Below are positions 1-12,556 of a DNA stretch of 64,000 bases, in pieces. The position numbers and the translations under genes were made by a program. The DNA comes from Escallonia rubra (lineage: Eukaryota > Streptophyta > Magnoliopsida > Escalloniales > Escalloniaceae). Under the pieces are notes generated by a model. The model did not search any database. It saw only the letters and a program-made list of their open reading frames with translations, and was not told the DNA's origin. The stretch lies in contig JAVXUO010001056.1 of assembly GCA_033065855.1 (NCBI GenBank), forward strand, positions 1 through 64,000, given 5' to 3'. Position 1 is the stretch's first letter. Every line of letters begins with the position of its first letter.

Positions 1-412
1 TTGCAAGTGGGTATATACGTTTCCTAATTTGAAAAAGTAATATTTCTTAATTTGAAAAGTGATCAATTTTTTGAGCACATATGGAGTATAATCTATTGAT
101 TGAAATCAATAAATCCATTGAAGGGGGGTATATATGCTTTAAGGTTGTGTAGACATTTTCCTTCTTGATTTAATTGGCAACCCAACAATGTAGCGGCTCA
201 TCTCATAATCGATAGTCCATCCAAAAACAATGCCTATGTATGTCCCCTAGGAGTTGGGTTAGTTTTTCAAGAGGGGGGAGGTGTGGGCTAGACTTTGTCA
301 TGTGATCACTCAGACAGGCATTGCTAGTCTTATTCAAGATTTTGGTTTTCTTTCTCTTCCTTGGTGTCGTAATGAGAGTAATCGTGGCGATGGCATAATG
401 TTTGGATTGAAG
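1..412. other. Non-coding stretch, probably intron 2 of the cinnamoyl-CoA reductase gene
   Basis: No exon is recognisable here. The downstream reductase exon begins at 413 after an AG acceptor, so this stretch is probably intron. The first 85 bases resemble the end of the Stowaway-type MITE family found elsewhere in the window (the 'cttaatttgaaaagtgatcaa' type of end), so part of the intron may be MITE-derived. The exons for the N-terminal NADP-binding fold must lie left of the window if the gene is complete. Confidence 0.45.
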
Positions 413-1647
413 GAACAAATGGTGGAGCCGGCAGTGATCGGAACTAAAAATGTGATAGTGGCAGCGGCCGAGGCCAAAGTCCGGCGGGTGGTGTTCACTT
501 CATCAATCGGTGCTGTGTATATGGACCCTCATAGGAGCCCTGATGCCGTCGTTGACGAAAGCTGCTGGAGTGATCTTGAGTTCTGCAAGAACACTAAGGT
601 ACTGCCCCCCTCGGATAAGTCATTTGTTTGTGTACTAAAAAATGTTCTACCCATTTATGTTAAACTCAATGACATACTGCTAAACTATCCCACTTGCAGA
701 ATTGGTACTGCTACGGGAAGGCGGTGGCGGAGCAGGCAGCATGGGAAGAGGCAAAGGAGCGAGGGGTTGACATGGTGGCGATTAACCCAGTGCTGGTGCT
801 CGGACCATTGTTGCAACCCACTGTGAATGCTAGCATTATTCACATCCTCAAGTACCTCACCGGCTCGGCCAAGACTTACGCCAACTCGGTCCAGGCCTAC
901 GTGCACGTTAGGGACGTGGCGTTGGCACACATACTCCTCTTCGAGACCCCCTCTGCGTCCGGACGCTACCTATGCGCTGAGAGCGTGCTTCACCGCGGCG
1001 AGGTGGTCGAAATTCTGGCCAAGTTTTTCCCAGAGTACCCAATCCCTACAAAGTAAGTTCAACTTCACTAGCTCTTTACCAGATTTGTGTATGTAGCTAT
1101 TAACTTACCACAACTGTCCAAAGGTAAGTCTGTTAAGGATTGAGAACACTTGAAAAAGCAACCAAGTCTACTATAAATCAATGCATGTTAGTTTACAGGG
1201 ACTATAATGTAAATGTTACCAAGTTTCTTGGGATAGGGGAGTAGTAGTAGGTGTACCAACTTTGACTAAACAAAGAAAAGATCAACTCCTGGGCTAGAAT
1301 ACTCCTCACCTACCACAAGTCCCTGTCCGTTAAGGAGCATTCATGGCGGACCACCACAAAAAAAAGTTATGGGAAACATAATAATCACATTCTTATGATT
1401 TCTAGTCATCATTTATTCTGTCGTAGAACGATAATTAATGTACTCTTTGCGTAAACGCAGGTGCTCGGACGAAATTAAGCCAAGAGCAAAACCATACAAG
1501 TTCTCAAACCAAAGGCTGAAGGATGTGGGATTGGAGTTTACCCCGGTGAAGCAAGCTCTCTACGACACCGTAAAAAGCCTGCAGGAGAAGGGTCACATCC
1601 CAGTCCCTACCCAGAATGGGGAGCCGATTCATATTCAGTCTGCCTAG
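413..1647 (+). CDS. CCR: Cinnamoyl-CoA reductase, C-terminal three exons (5' end outside window)
   Basis: This enzyme reduces hydroxycinnamoyl-CoA esters to aldehydes with NADPH, the first committed step of monolignol synthesis in the cytosol. Exons read at 413-598, 700-1052 and 1461-1647 (stop TAG), each with GT/AG borders. The junction at 1052/1461 splits a lysine codon (AA+G). The first exon starts EQMVEPAV, the usual third-exon border in this family. The second opens with the signature NWYCYGK, which holds the catalytic lysine, followed by [12 protein letters not shown] and [10 protein letters not shown]. The last contains KPYKFSNQ and ends after [13 protein letters not shown]. No lesion is visible in these 241 codons. 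Exons 1-2 (Rossmann glycine motif) are not in the window, so I cannot say whether the gene is whole. The close match to true CCR makes dihydroflavonol reductase unlikely. Confidence 0.93.
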
Positions 1648-2258
1648 TAGTTGCTCATTTCACTTGCCAAGAGTGTTAAATCTGTTCCCAATATTATGTA
1701 CCAAAACATGTTCTAATTGTATATCTTAGTGATCTAGAGCTATGGTGTACCAGTTGTTTGATGATATCTTCTTCTTCAAGTTTGAATTCCATATGCACAA
1801 AATGGCAATCCAATAAGCTATGACGGGTAGCAGTATCGCAATGTTTATGTCGAAATTATCAACTATGTATCTTACGACGTGTTTATTAATTGTTATATTT
1901 TTTCAGTTTACGATCATAAGCAGCGTCGTGTAACCATCGAGACCCTTCAACTCTTATCATTGCCCCCACCCCACCCCCATCCCATCCTCACCTCCTATTA
2001 CTCTCCATATCACCGGCACTATATGTGTAGCCTACCCAAAAGCAAATTTAGTGTGACAAAGGCAAGTACTTGAGCATTAAGCTACTATACGTCCCTACAA
2101 ATCCACCAGCATGCCTGCACAACAAGAAATTCCCTTCTACTTATTATTATCCGCACCGAAAAGTTTAATGCTCCAACAGTTAGGGCAACTATACTATAAA
2201 ATCGTTAAGGGATAGGCAAGTCAAGTGTGTCGAATAACCAAACAATATACAAGGAAAC
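1648..2258. other. 3' flank of the reductase gene; nothing recognisable
   Basis: AT-rich DNA containing the probable 3' UTR of the reductase gene. A C-rich patch lies near 1960-2000. No coding frame with family resemblance, RNA gene or clear repeat was seen. Confidence 0.5.
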
Positions 2259-3472
2259 CAGGGGCAGAACTAATTTTTTTTTTCAGGGGTTGCAAAAAAT
2301 ATATCGAATTTATCAAATTTTTTTATTAAAATAATATACAGCATACTGTTATTCAACTCACCCGCTCAGTTAAGAGCACACCGCACTGCAATTCAACTTA
2401 CACAACTAAAGTATCGACACGTTCCACCACTAAATACGATTCCCACCGACAACACAGCCATTCCGAGACTCGCTTGATCCATTTCATTGACGAGCAAAGA
2501 AAGCAATTAAAAACAAAACACACACACACATGCAAATCACTGCCTCCAGCACAACAATGGCTAATCCAGTTACGAGCCTGTTAAAATATCACTTGCAAGA
2601 TACGCAGGCGCCAGTAAATGCCATACAATGACGGCGCTCACTTCGAGTGCAATGACAGGTGTCGGCAGAGGCCAAAGATCCCGGGAAAACAATCGAAATA
2701 AGCTAAAACGAATAAAATTAATCGCCAAATCTGCAGAGCAGGACAGCAAAACCTAAACATGAGATCCAAAATGTGAACTTACTATGTTCCGAATTTCGAC
2801 GCGTGCGGATCTGACGAGATTTGGATAAGTTGCTAGCAATGCAATAGCCCTAGATTTGTGCTTGCTTGAGAGAGATTTCTACAAGGGGCAAATAGAGGTA
2901 TTCGCAGAAGTGGCAAAAGCGGAGCAGAGAATAAATGGAGGCCCAAATGGGTTAGATCTCAGAATTTTGATGGTGGTGCGTCTAGGCCCCAGCAAGCAGC
3001 AGTCGGCGTCAGCGTCAGCGTGGGACTCGCTGGAGGTCGTCGGAGGACAAGATCTCAGATCTGGTTCTCGTTCTTCAAGGGTGACTGCCGACTGGTTCTT
3101 CAAGAGGTCGTCACTCGTCGGCGGTCAAGATCTCAGATCTGCTCGTCCACTCGTCCGTCACGGCGTCACAGCCGTCACTCCGTCGTCCCTCGTCGAAGCT
3201 ATTGTCTGAAGAGTGAAGGTCAAGGTGGGTGGTTGCCCGTGGTTCAGCCGTTCAGATCTGGTCGCGGGTCACCGTGAGGTTCACTGTCCATCGGTGAGAG
3301 AGAGAGAGAGAGATAGAGAGATATAGAGATAGTCGATTGTGGGTCTCTCGGGAATTGGGGAATGGGATCTCAGGAACGGGGACTGCGATTCCCAAAAACC
3401 AAAAATAATTTTTTTTTTCAGAAGTCAGGGGGTGCTTCAGCCCCCCCTTGTCACCACGTGGGTCCGCCCCTG
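2259..3472 (+). mobile_element. hAT-type non-autonomous element, copy 1
   Basis: The left end is CAGGGGCAGAAC and the right end is GGTCCGCCCCTG, imperfect inverted repeats of about 12 bp. Flanking 8-mers are aaggaaac (2251-2258) and gaggaaac (3473-3480), a target duplication with one mismatch. CAGGG ends with 8-bp duplications are the hallmark of hAT transposons. The 5' half is AT-rich. The 3' half holds a GA microsatellite (about 3297-3320), a GGGAATGGG-type tract and the subterminal block TCAGGGGGTGCTTCAGCCCC. No transposase frame is seen. The same layout recurs at 14649 and 31608. Confidence 0.8.
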
Positions 3473-3527
3473 GAGGAAACACAAATAATTTGATTCACTT
3501 TCAACTACGAAGCTAAGATAAATAGTA

Positions 3528-4147
3528 TTTTCCGTCCCACATAAATTGATCATTTTTTTTAACAAACTTTGATTCTTACCCGGGTAGTAGGAATCTTCCT
3601 CCAACCCTATGTATAGTAATAATTAATCGTCGCTAAATGTTTCTGGTGGTTTTTTCCCTAAAACTTTTAGTGACAATTATTAGCAACATTTTTATAGCGT
3701 CACTAAATAAAAGTCACTAGACATATTTAGAGACAACTGATTGTCGTTATATAGGGGGTATGAGGAAAATTCCTCCAACCGGGGTAACAACCAATTTTTT
3801 TACTTTTTTTTTTGGCCGTTCTACTAAAATTGCTCACTTTCCAAAAGTTTCTCATATTTTCTGTAGTTGTTTTTCCATTTTTTTGTCTTTTTTTATTCTA
3901 TTTCTCTCCCTACATTTAACTTTAACCATCCACCAACTCATTTTTCCTCTCATGACCCACTTTCTTACATATTTTTCTTTTATTTCTCTCTCCACATCTA
4001 ATAATCCACCAACCAATTTTCTCTCTTCTGGCCCACTTTCTTCCCCTTTTTCTCTAAAGGGGAAAATGAGAAACGAACAATATATAACTTAAATCTTTAT
4101 TATGCGTGCCAAGTCAAACGTGATCGAATTATCAGGGACGGAGGGAG
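3528..4147 (-). mobile_element. Stowaway-type (Tc1/mariner) MITE, copy A, interrupted by a nested MITE
   Basis: The right end reads GGGACGGAGGGAG followed by TA, the complement of the Stowaway terminus CTCCCTCCGTCCC. The left end has the matching TTTTCCGTCCCACATAAATT after TA. Without the nested insertion at 3576-3787 the element is about 408 bp. Its purine/pyrimidine-rich interior (repeated agaaagtgggt and gagagagaaat blocks on the minus strand) matches the MITEs at 12206, 38556 and 56355. Confidence 0.72.
3576..3787. mobile_element. Small palindromic MITE nested in Stowaway-type copy A
   Basis: The ends are inverted copies: TTACCCGGGTAGTAGGAAT on the left and, read on the other strand, TTACCCCGGTTGGAGGAAT on the right. 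The interior also folds, with CGTCGCTAAAT against GTGACTTTTATTTAGTGACG-type sequence. The size is 212 bp. No clear target duplication was found, so the superfamily is unassigned. Confidence 0.6.
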
Positions 4148-5350
4148 TAGTAACTTATAGTCATGCTGTCAAATGTGTTCATAATGGTACACAATTATTT
4201 AGTTGATTGAGCTTTACTCGGGACTAAATGTTTCTCAAATTATTCCTAATAACATTAATGGAGCTCAAATATTGCTCCCTTTTAAGTAATAGCTTGATTA
4301 AACACCGAAAATCTTTACTTTAATGTCTCCGGTGACTCAAATTGGCAAGCCTTGTGGAAACCTATTCGTAGCAATCAAACATGGGAAATATAACAAGAAG
4401 GATGCAACTGGTCGGGAATGAACCCCCAAAGACCCATCAAGATGCATTTTGGACTGCTTGATAAAAGTTTAAAAGGTACAGATGCATATACCTCTAACAA
4501 TAGTAATTGACAAATAATTAAGGCCTGTTCTTGAACTTGAGAATTGAGTCACAAAATGTAGTTGAGATTGAGCTTTGAATAGACTTCATATCAAGCATAT
4601 GTTGACAATGGTGGGATTGAATTATGGTGGGTAAGGCCTATGTTGATAATGGTGTGGGTGGTGTACACTTCCCCATCGTGGACGTTAAAAGATGATTTGG
4701 GCAACTACTTTCAAAATTTGAGTGACCACCAACTCCCACGAATATGACATTACACAGACAAACGTAAGAAGACATAAGTTCATCAGCATTTTTCCTTGGC
4801 ATCTTAACTTAGCAGCAGAGCAAGAACAAGAAAACAGGAACCTCGAATCATCTATATGACGGGTCTGAGTAAATAGGAAACGTTTCTTGCAAAAGGCTTC
4901 ACTTTGAAATATGCAGACGCTTTCACGCTGTCTCTACAAAATCCAAGCATATATTCTCGCTCTCGTACGCCATCTTTTGCATTATTTATTGACCTTACGA
5001 TACAGTAAAGCAGTTGGTACGAAACCGTTTTGAGGTTACACACTTCGGCACCTATAGAGAGATCTAGAAATTTTAAGTAATTGACTTCCTTGAAGCTGTC
5101 TTTGCTTTGCTGTATGCATTCACCACCATGATTCTCTGCTTTCTTTAGAATTCTAGTAAGCCAAAGTCTTACGCTATTTCATTAAAAGATATAATGCTAT
5201 AACAAGGCAGTCTGTCGCAATTGCTAGTTGATACTGAGACAAGAAAGAGGGTGTCAGAGTATTTTCATTATTAGGACTATCAAATCCCTCAAGCAAAACA
5301 AAGTGAAATTAGCCACTCTACCATCCTAACTTAATTAGTCAAGTGATGTC
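4148..5350. other. Intergenic DNA and probable 3' UTR of the NRAMP gene
   Basis: No gene or repeat was recognised at 4150-4740. The part closest to 5350 is probably the 3' UTR of the minus-strand NRAMP gene. Short frames here have no family resemblance. Confidence 0.45.
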
Positions 5351-8300
5351 TCAGTCAATATCAGCTGTAGCCCTTCTCTGAGGCAACTGCATGCTTACTA
5401 TGTCCTCTCTCGGTAGGCTGTATACAGATGCGCTTCCCGCCTCATTAGCCATTCGTCGACTTTCAGGTGTTGTCAGTGCCAGAAGGTGTGCAACCTCCTT
5501 GTTTTTCCGGAGCACCAGGTATGCAATTCCAGCCAAATAGAGTAACATACCTGAAAACCCCAGGATTCCGCATGACACCTTGCCCCCAAGCGATAAATGG
5601 CTATGAACAAGCAATTGAATGAGATGGTTTGCAAGAAAGTAGATATTGATGCCCATAATTAAGGAGCCAATGATCCAAGTGATTGTCGAGATCTGCAATA
5701 ACATAAGATGACTTAAAACCGGTAGATGTGTCTGAATTATATGCATGGCCTAGGGATGGTATCAACGACTTTAACACATCAAATTCACCGTAGAGATGAT
5801 GTTTGCTACAGTTCTTAAGACTCATTAGGAATGATTCACAAGTATTAAGCTGATCTAGCACCTACATCAAATTCAAACTGTAGACGTGTCGGGATAGTTG
5901 CAATACTAAGCTGACATAGCATTACCGATTTAGCAACCACCTAGCACTATGTGCAAGTGGAAGTCAAGTCTCGAGATGGACATTTATCGCGTCTAACCAA
6001 AATAGTGCGTATATTTACCGTGACTGAGTTGGCATATGCACCCATCTTGGTCTTGCTACTTGTAAACTTGAGAAGTGGAATGAGAGCAAAAGGGAGTTCA
6101 AATGACAAGATCATCTGTCAACAAAACAGTACTAATTAGTTTGCTTTGAGTCTGATTATATTCGAATGCGAAAACAATGGAAAAAAAAATCAAGTGTTCA
6201 CGTGTGCAAGTGTTAAAAACTTAAGACCGAAGCACACTATCACAATTTAGCATCATCCAGCAAAACAAGTGCCCATGCATGAAATAAATCCATCACGTCA
6301 ATTCTCCCCAAAGGAAATATTATCAAAATACCCACACAAAAGTGACGAAGTGAAAAGAGAAGGAAAAAAAAAACTTCAAATTTGCTGCAGCAACCCTGTC
6401 TTAATGCAATATTCTTGTGAGTTGTGGCCACAAACTAAACACCATTTTTAGGGGTCATTTTTCTTTGCGGTCCTCAGCAGGTGCATGGAGTATATATAAG
6501 CACCACGGGCCTTGCATTACTACTAACCTATGATCCATAAACTCAAGTAAATCAATGTCATCACCAAAATCGTAATGAAACATGGACCTAAATGCGTCTA
6601 CATGTTCAGAGACCAGAAACAAATAGAGGCATATCAAATCATGTTTGGAAGTCAGAGAGCAGAGGGCTAGGGATATTTACCGATGCAATGATAATTAACT
6701 TTCCAGCCCCAGCAGAGCCACCAATGAGTGCAACAATGAGACTAGGGACAATAGCTAAGCATCGAGTTAAGAAGTTCCGTAACCACGGCTTCAATCGCAA
6801 ATCAAGAAAGCCCTAGAAGAAAAGAATAAATTTGTCATGATCTCTCATGTAAAATTATAAACAGGTGCCTTAATAATGTAAAGGATATTACACACAAACT
6901 TTTAAAGGCAACTATATCTACCTCTGCTGTTCAACTGCTAGAAGCCTAGAACACATTCAGCAGTTCAATTAACAAAGGAAAAAATAAGATAATCTATTGG
7001 ACCCCCAGAAGCATCATATGGGACAAAATTGCCAAAATTATGTAAACCATGCTAAGCTATACAGTTTAGTTGTTAGAAAAAGATTGAGTGAGGAGATAAT
7101 TTTTGACATTTTGAGCTCAAGAAGATACAAAATGACAAAATACCTGCATAACATATTGCCCAGCATATGTTCCAGTTATGGTAGAACTCTGGCCAGAAGC
7201 CAGCAAGGCAATTGCAAAAAGCTTTGAACTCCAACTGCCTAAAACATTCTGTAAAGATAAACAGGATACTCACCAACAAGAAAATCTATCTAACTTCACC
7301 ACTTCTCTGAGAAAATAAACAGCAAGAATCAATAGGACAATTTGCATTGCAGGAACAAGCTACGTACTTTCAGCAAGAAGGAGGCTTTGTTCAGATCCAA
7401 GTTTTGGCAGCTCTTTTGATCATCTGGGTTCAAATTTGATGTGTTGCAAACTGTTCCACTCACAGAGATAACTGAGACATTAATGAGAAAGGCTACCACT
7501 AGAGCAATGCCGCTTTCGATCAAATAAAATCTGCAAGCCTCCTGTAAATAAGAGACATCTTCAATGTCGCTTAACATATTAAACCAGAATTACACGAATA
7601 ATAATTTGAACAAAATAGGAAACACGCATATAAAGGTTCCTATAACATGACACAAAAAATGAATTAAGGTTGCTTGAAGCCTCGGAGTACAATGTTCAGT
7701 TCCAAACACATCTTAAACTCATGAACATCATATAAGCATTTAGAAATGGCTAGCAAGTAGCAAACTAGAACTGGGAACTTTCGTATTTCTTCCCTTTTTG
7801 TCAGTCAAAGAGACTCTGAGATAGCCACACTATAGAAGGTGGCAGGTAGTTTTTGGCCTTTCATTTTTTTCCTTGTTTGTCCCTTCAGAAGTGTTCAATG
7901 ATATAATGGACTGTGCAAGTTAAGTTTGTCAAGTCCGGATTCATTTACCAAGTTCCTTTAGCAATTATTCCTGCCAATGAGCCCCTCCCTCACCTCCTCA
8001 TGTAACCAATTTCCCAGCTTGCTTCTAATCAGCTGTTTCGATAGGGAGTGCTGCGGTAGAGAAAGAGTTACTATTTGATACTCCAACCTGTCCCTATTAG
8101 AGTCAACTTTGAAACTTTTTTTCAACTTTTTAGTTCAGGCTTTAAAGGGATCTAAGCGACTGGCTATATCAAGCTCAACTCTTGGACTACAGATTTATCG
8201 CTTGGCAACTTTCTGAGTCAATTCTCACATCATCTCAGAAAGGGAAGAGAAACTCGAATTCGAGTATAAGAAGCTATTTGACAATCGGTCTACTCAATCA

Positions 8301-11050
8301 TACAATAGGAAGAATAACTCATGAACAGAACGTTTCAAAAATGAAACTTCTGCTGGTTATATTTGCAGTTCCTATTAACTAAAAAATCGTAACAGAATTT
8401 CTTTCAGCGTAAATAAGGATCTCACTAGAATTTGCCCAATCAATGCACATTCAACCCCACTTGGGCACACGCAACATACTTGGGAAATAGTCCTTGATGT
8501 AATCTTACCTTGATGCCGCTAACAGATCGGGGGATCTTTCTGGAAAGCACCAGCGCTGAGTGGAGGAATAGATTGTGCCTGCAGCAAGTAGAAAAGAATA
8601 TGCAAGAGAATACTTTAATGGTTTTAACAATAAAGAAATCAAGTCTACTTGGATAAATATGGAAAACTTACGGCATGACCATAGCACCAAGGAGTGAAAT
8701 TGCAAGGAGCGTAGCACCACTTCCCTTCAGCTGGGGAACAAAAAGTCCATACAACACTTCAGAAGCATTTGGCTTTGCGTACCCAAGCTCTAGCAAGAAG
8801 CATGCCGCGATTGTAAACACCAGGAAAGCAATAAAGAACTCAAGTTTCCTCACCTGAAATTTTTTTGCACGGAGAAAATTATCTTCGTCAGAATTTGTGG
8901 AATGAGAGATGTCGGATATATTAAGTTGAAAAATCAAATCAAATTGTGTTGGACCCACTACGCGTGGGACAAAAGATATTTAGATACCCCATATTGCTGC
9001 AGTGCTAGTAGAACCAATGTACTGAGGCCAGTGAGAAGAACACCACACCAGACGGGTATGTTGAAGAGCATGTTCAAAGCAAATGCTGTTCCAATCACTA
9101 GATATTTAACAGAGCAGCAGTTAGTTTCGAGAGACAACAGAAGCTAGTAAGACACGAATGTACATGGAAATTTAGAAAGTCGTCGGACGAGGTTTGAATT
9201 AACCTACAAGGCACATTAATGACAATATATATACGTCAAGATGTAGTAGATTACATCTTGACAAAATATCGAAGGGGTAGGAAAGTCATTACAAGTCCTC
9301 GGGCATGAAACAAATTACACACGGACTTATCTCGTGGGAGGCTTGTGTTTGTAATCTAGTTGTAATAAAGTAGGATTCAGCATTGTGTGCGTAGCTATAA
9401 TGAACACCTAAAAGAACCCATACCCGGGGAAAAATATTGTTTCTCATTTAAAGCAGGACAATAACGAGAAAATAACATAAATCATCCACCTGCTATGGAC
9501 TATTTGCAGTCCCTGAAATGTACTGACTTCTAACTATCAAATTCCAAAACAGAGAATACTTCAGAACTGGTCTAAGGACGCGTGGCGAAGATTAGAGAAA
9601 ACTTCGGAAATGGAGCATACAGAATCCACTGACATTCACAACAAGGATACCAGGTGCTGTAAAATAATTGGTTTTATACGTGTAGCATACAGAACTAGCA
9701 TATAATAGGTGACTTCATGGCTTTTCAGCCACTGACAAATAGAACCAGAGATGTTTTATCTTTTTATCACAGAAAGAGCATTATTACCTTCAGGAATGTC
9801 ACACGCAACTATAGAAATTTCAGCTAGAACCCACAATATGAAATTTGGCACCTTCTCATATTCAGTTCTACAATGCTCTGCTAAATGCTTCCCTGCAGTA
9901 AAAAAATTGGATAGAGTAAATATATACGTACTTAAACACAATAATATCAATGAGAAACCGATGTGTACTTGAATAAGTAAGAATTGAAGAAAAACACAAA
10001 AACCTGTCACGACACCCAGGTTTGCTGCCAGGGATTGTATGACTAGGGCAGCACATGAAGCCACTAGTATGATCCAAAGTAACTGCAAACGGAGAGGAGT
10101 TCATAAGGTTGAGTACGGTGACATTTGACAATGCTTCGCAAGTAAACATGCACGTCTAAATATGTAAAAGAGCAAATGAGATGAGAAGGACACATTCTAT
10201 CTCAAGGAAGGTATCTATGCCCCGATACACGCGAGTAATTGCAAAGCAATCCAAGTGGAGTCGTAACTATATAGTCCCCGGTCAAAGAAACCCTCTACAT
10301 CTCAAATGAACTAGACAAACAATGCTACCATGTGTCATATACTATTGGGTGGAACTCTCTTGAATGAAGCAAAAGAGTTCAAGGTAAAGGTACTTTGGAA
10401 TTCATTCTAGTGTAATCAGCACAATCGAAAGACTTCCACTATCCAGCTTTTAAAGTAATTGCATATTGAGTCGGCTTATCTTCTACAAATGAAAGTACCA
10501 TGTATTCAAAGTCCCTATAATATCAACTGCAATAAAGTTGAGATGATCATACCCCATATTTGTACTGAGCTCCTGCCTGTAGGTCGGTTTCAACTGTAAC
10601 ATTATGTAGGCAAAGGACAATTATAAACTGCACACATTTTGGTATCATAAACAAACTTAATTCTAGTAATCTTACAGTTTCCGGGATCAATATACGCAAT
10701 AGAAACAAGAAACCCAGGTCCCATGTATGCAAAAAAGTTTTTCCAGCTTTTCTTCTGCAAAAGTAAGGCAATAAGGCAATCACTCAACTACAGACACTAA
10801 GACATATTCCAAGAAGCAATCCCAGGGACACTTAGTAAAATGGATGCAACATTTATCAGTGGTCATTCTAGAAATTCGCAAAAAAAAAGCTATCTGACGA
10901 AAGTTCACGCGCCGCGAATTCAGTCATGGGCCTTACATCAGGCACGACAATCTGGTTGGAATCGGAGTTGTCAATCAGCGGCGCATCCGGATGACTCCCG
11001 TTCCCATTGCTGACAATGAACTGCCGCTGCCCTGTCCCCACGGCCGCCAT
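5351..11050 (-). CDS. NRAMP: NRAMP-family divalent metal transporter, complete, 13 exons
   Basis: Proton-coupled transporter of Mn2+/Fe2+ and related metals; an integral membrane protein. Coding exons in order: 10937-11050, 10676-10754, 10553-10593, 10004-10082, 9788-9892, 8988-9097, 8672-8853, 8509-8578, 7368-7541, 7144-7248, 6681-6812, 6019-6114, 5351-5692. All borders are GT/AG, the phases join, and the total of 1629 nt encodes 542 residues, normal for the family. Metal-site residues are present: DPGN at 61-64 in the first membrane segment and MPH at 236-238 in the sixth. The family transport motif [13 protein letters not shown] lies in the exon at 7144-7248. The N-terminus with SPLIENSDSNQI-like sequence (here [12 protein letters not shown]) and the closing ADID resemble the plant NRAMP1/NRAMP6 branch rather than NRAMP2/3/4 or EIN2. 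No lesion is seen. The subcellular membrane cannot be read from sequence. Confidence 0.96.
9235..9262. repeat. Perfect 11-bp hairpin inside an NRAMP intron
   Basis: GTCAAGATGTA at 9235-9245 is followed, after a 6-base loop, by its exact complement TACATCTTGAC at 9252-9262. It lies in the intron between exons 5 and 6. It may be chance or the relic of a small inverted-repeat element. Confidence 0.5.
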
Positions 11051-12205
11051 CCTCTGCCTTCAATCAAACCAAACCCTCCAATCAGTACATGTACATATAT
11101 GTGTATGCGTAACGTGGGAACAAGGAAGGCGATACCAAGGGATTACAGAAACCTCGTAAAGGAAAAGTGTGGTTTGGCAGGTCGAGGAGTCGTCTTCTTA
11201 TAAGGTTTCGCTCTCGAGTGCCTCCCAGTATCTCAGTTAGAGTCGTACTAGGATTTTGCAAATCTCTTTCTTTCCCTCCTTTTTTGGGAATCACCAAACT
11301 GAAAAGTGATTAGCCGAAGTGTGGAGATTAAAGCGGAAAGAGACAGCGTTGGCACACGAAAGTCTCTCGTGCCGGGCGAATGTCGCGTGGCCTTTCCGCT
11401 TCTTAAACCTTTGCGTTGTCCTGTGGCCACGTCGGTCACCCAACGATCGGGTCATGGGACCTCCCGAGTTCCACGTGGGACGTGAGCATGGTGTGACGCT
11501 GATCTTCACCGTAACGGCGATAAATTTACAGGCGATTTAATTGACGTGTGGCCTAACGAGATTACCGGAATCTCAAAGAATAGATAGTCAAAGTTTTATT
11601 GACCTCTCGTTTCATTTGTTGGTAATACCACGTCATCACTGCTCCCGCTACATTGATGATTTTTTCTCGTGTATCGGCATTTTTTATGACATGTAAAGCT
11701 ATTTTCTTAAATTTACACACTCTTTCGATAAAATTAAGTTGTAGAAACAATTATACCTTACTTAACCAGTCATGCATTTTTATATTGGCAACGAGGGGTA
11801 GTGCGAATGCCACCATATTATTGAACATTTATTGTTACAAAAAAGGAACTTTAAGATGAACTTTAAGTTGCTTTTCATATAGAAGTTGAGATGATGGTAT
11901 CCTCTTCGTGATTTTCCAAATCTTAAGATAAACTTTAATGCGAATAAGTGGCGGACTGCAGACTATTGATGTTACTTGGATTATTAAAAAAAAAACCCAA
12001 AATTAGGAAAGATAAATATGCTTCAACAGTGAGAGTTGTGAAGCAACTACGGGTTGAAACTTTTTCTCATGTCACGAGGAAAGTAAGAATGCAGCTTAAG
12101 GCATCGAGGGATTAACACTTGTCTGATCTCTGTAGAGCCATGTAGATCGTGAGACCGAAAAAATGATGGGCTGTTAAATGATATTTATTTTGTTCCAAAT
12201 AAATA
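11051..12205. other. Upstream region of the NRAMP gene, then featureless DNA
   Basis: The 5' UTR and promoter of the minus-strand NRAMP gene should lie at about 11051-11550. A CT/GA-rich stretch is at 11255-11285. Beyond 11560 the DNA is AT-rich and no coding frame, RNA gene or repeat was recognised up to the MITE at 12206. Confidence 0.45.
11472..11477. promoter_or_regulatory. G-box (CACGTG) upstream of the NRAMP gene
   Basis: CACGTG lies within ccacgtgggacgtg, so a second ACGT core follows at 11480-11483. It is about 420 bp upstream of the NRAMP start codon. Paired ACGT cores are bound by plant bZIP/bHLH factors and can form abscisic-acid-responsive elements. The function here is inferred only from motif and position. 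Confidence 0.4.
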
Positions 12206-12556
12206 TTTATTCCGTTTCATATAAATTGATCATATTTTTTTTACACGTAGAGTAAAGAGTTAAGACATATGTTATGTGTTTCTCATTCTACTCTTTAGAA
12301 AGAGAAATGAAAGAAAGTGGGTTAGAAGAGAGAAAATGAGTGTTAAATGTGTATAGATAAATCGAATAAAAAAAGTGTAAGAAAGTGTTTCTAGAAAGAG
12401 AAAATGAGTTCGTAGAGAGAGAAATTGAATAAAAAAGTGTACAAAAGGGAAAATAAGGAAAACCACATATAGAGTCTTTCTTAATTTGGAAAGTGAGTAA
12501 TTTTTGTGGGACGACTCAAAAAAAAAAAATGATGAATTTTTGTGGAACGGGGGAAT
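12206..12556 (+). mobile_element. Stowaway-type MITE, copy B
   Basis: The left end, TATTCCGTTTCATATAAATTG, and the right end (other strand ATTCCCCCGTTCCACAAAAATT) are imperfect inverted repeats. The interior carries the family's gaaagtgggttag, gagaaaatgagt and cttaatttggaaagtgag blocks, shared with copies A, C and D. Length is about 350 bp. Ends are more decayed than in copy C. Confidence 0.7.

Noticed and set aside
281..412. Upstream extension of the reductase frame before 413
   Set aside because: The 5' part of that open frame starts with GTG and has no resemblance to the family; an AG acceptor at 411-412 and the conserved EQMVEPAV border place the exon start at 413.
3760..4092. 110-codon plus-strand frame
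   Set aside because: It runs through the pyrimidine-rich strand of Stowaway-type MITE copy A; composition mirrors the repeat.
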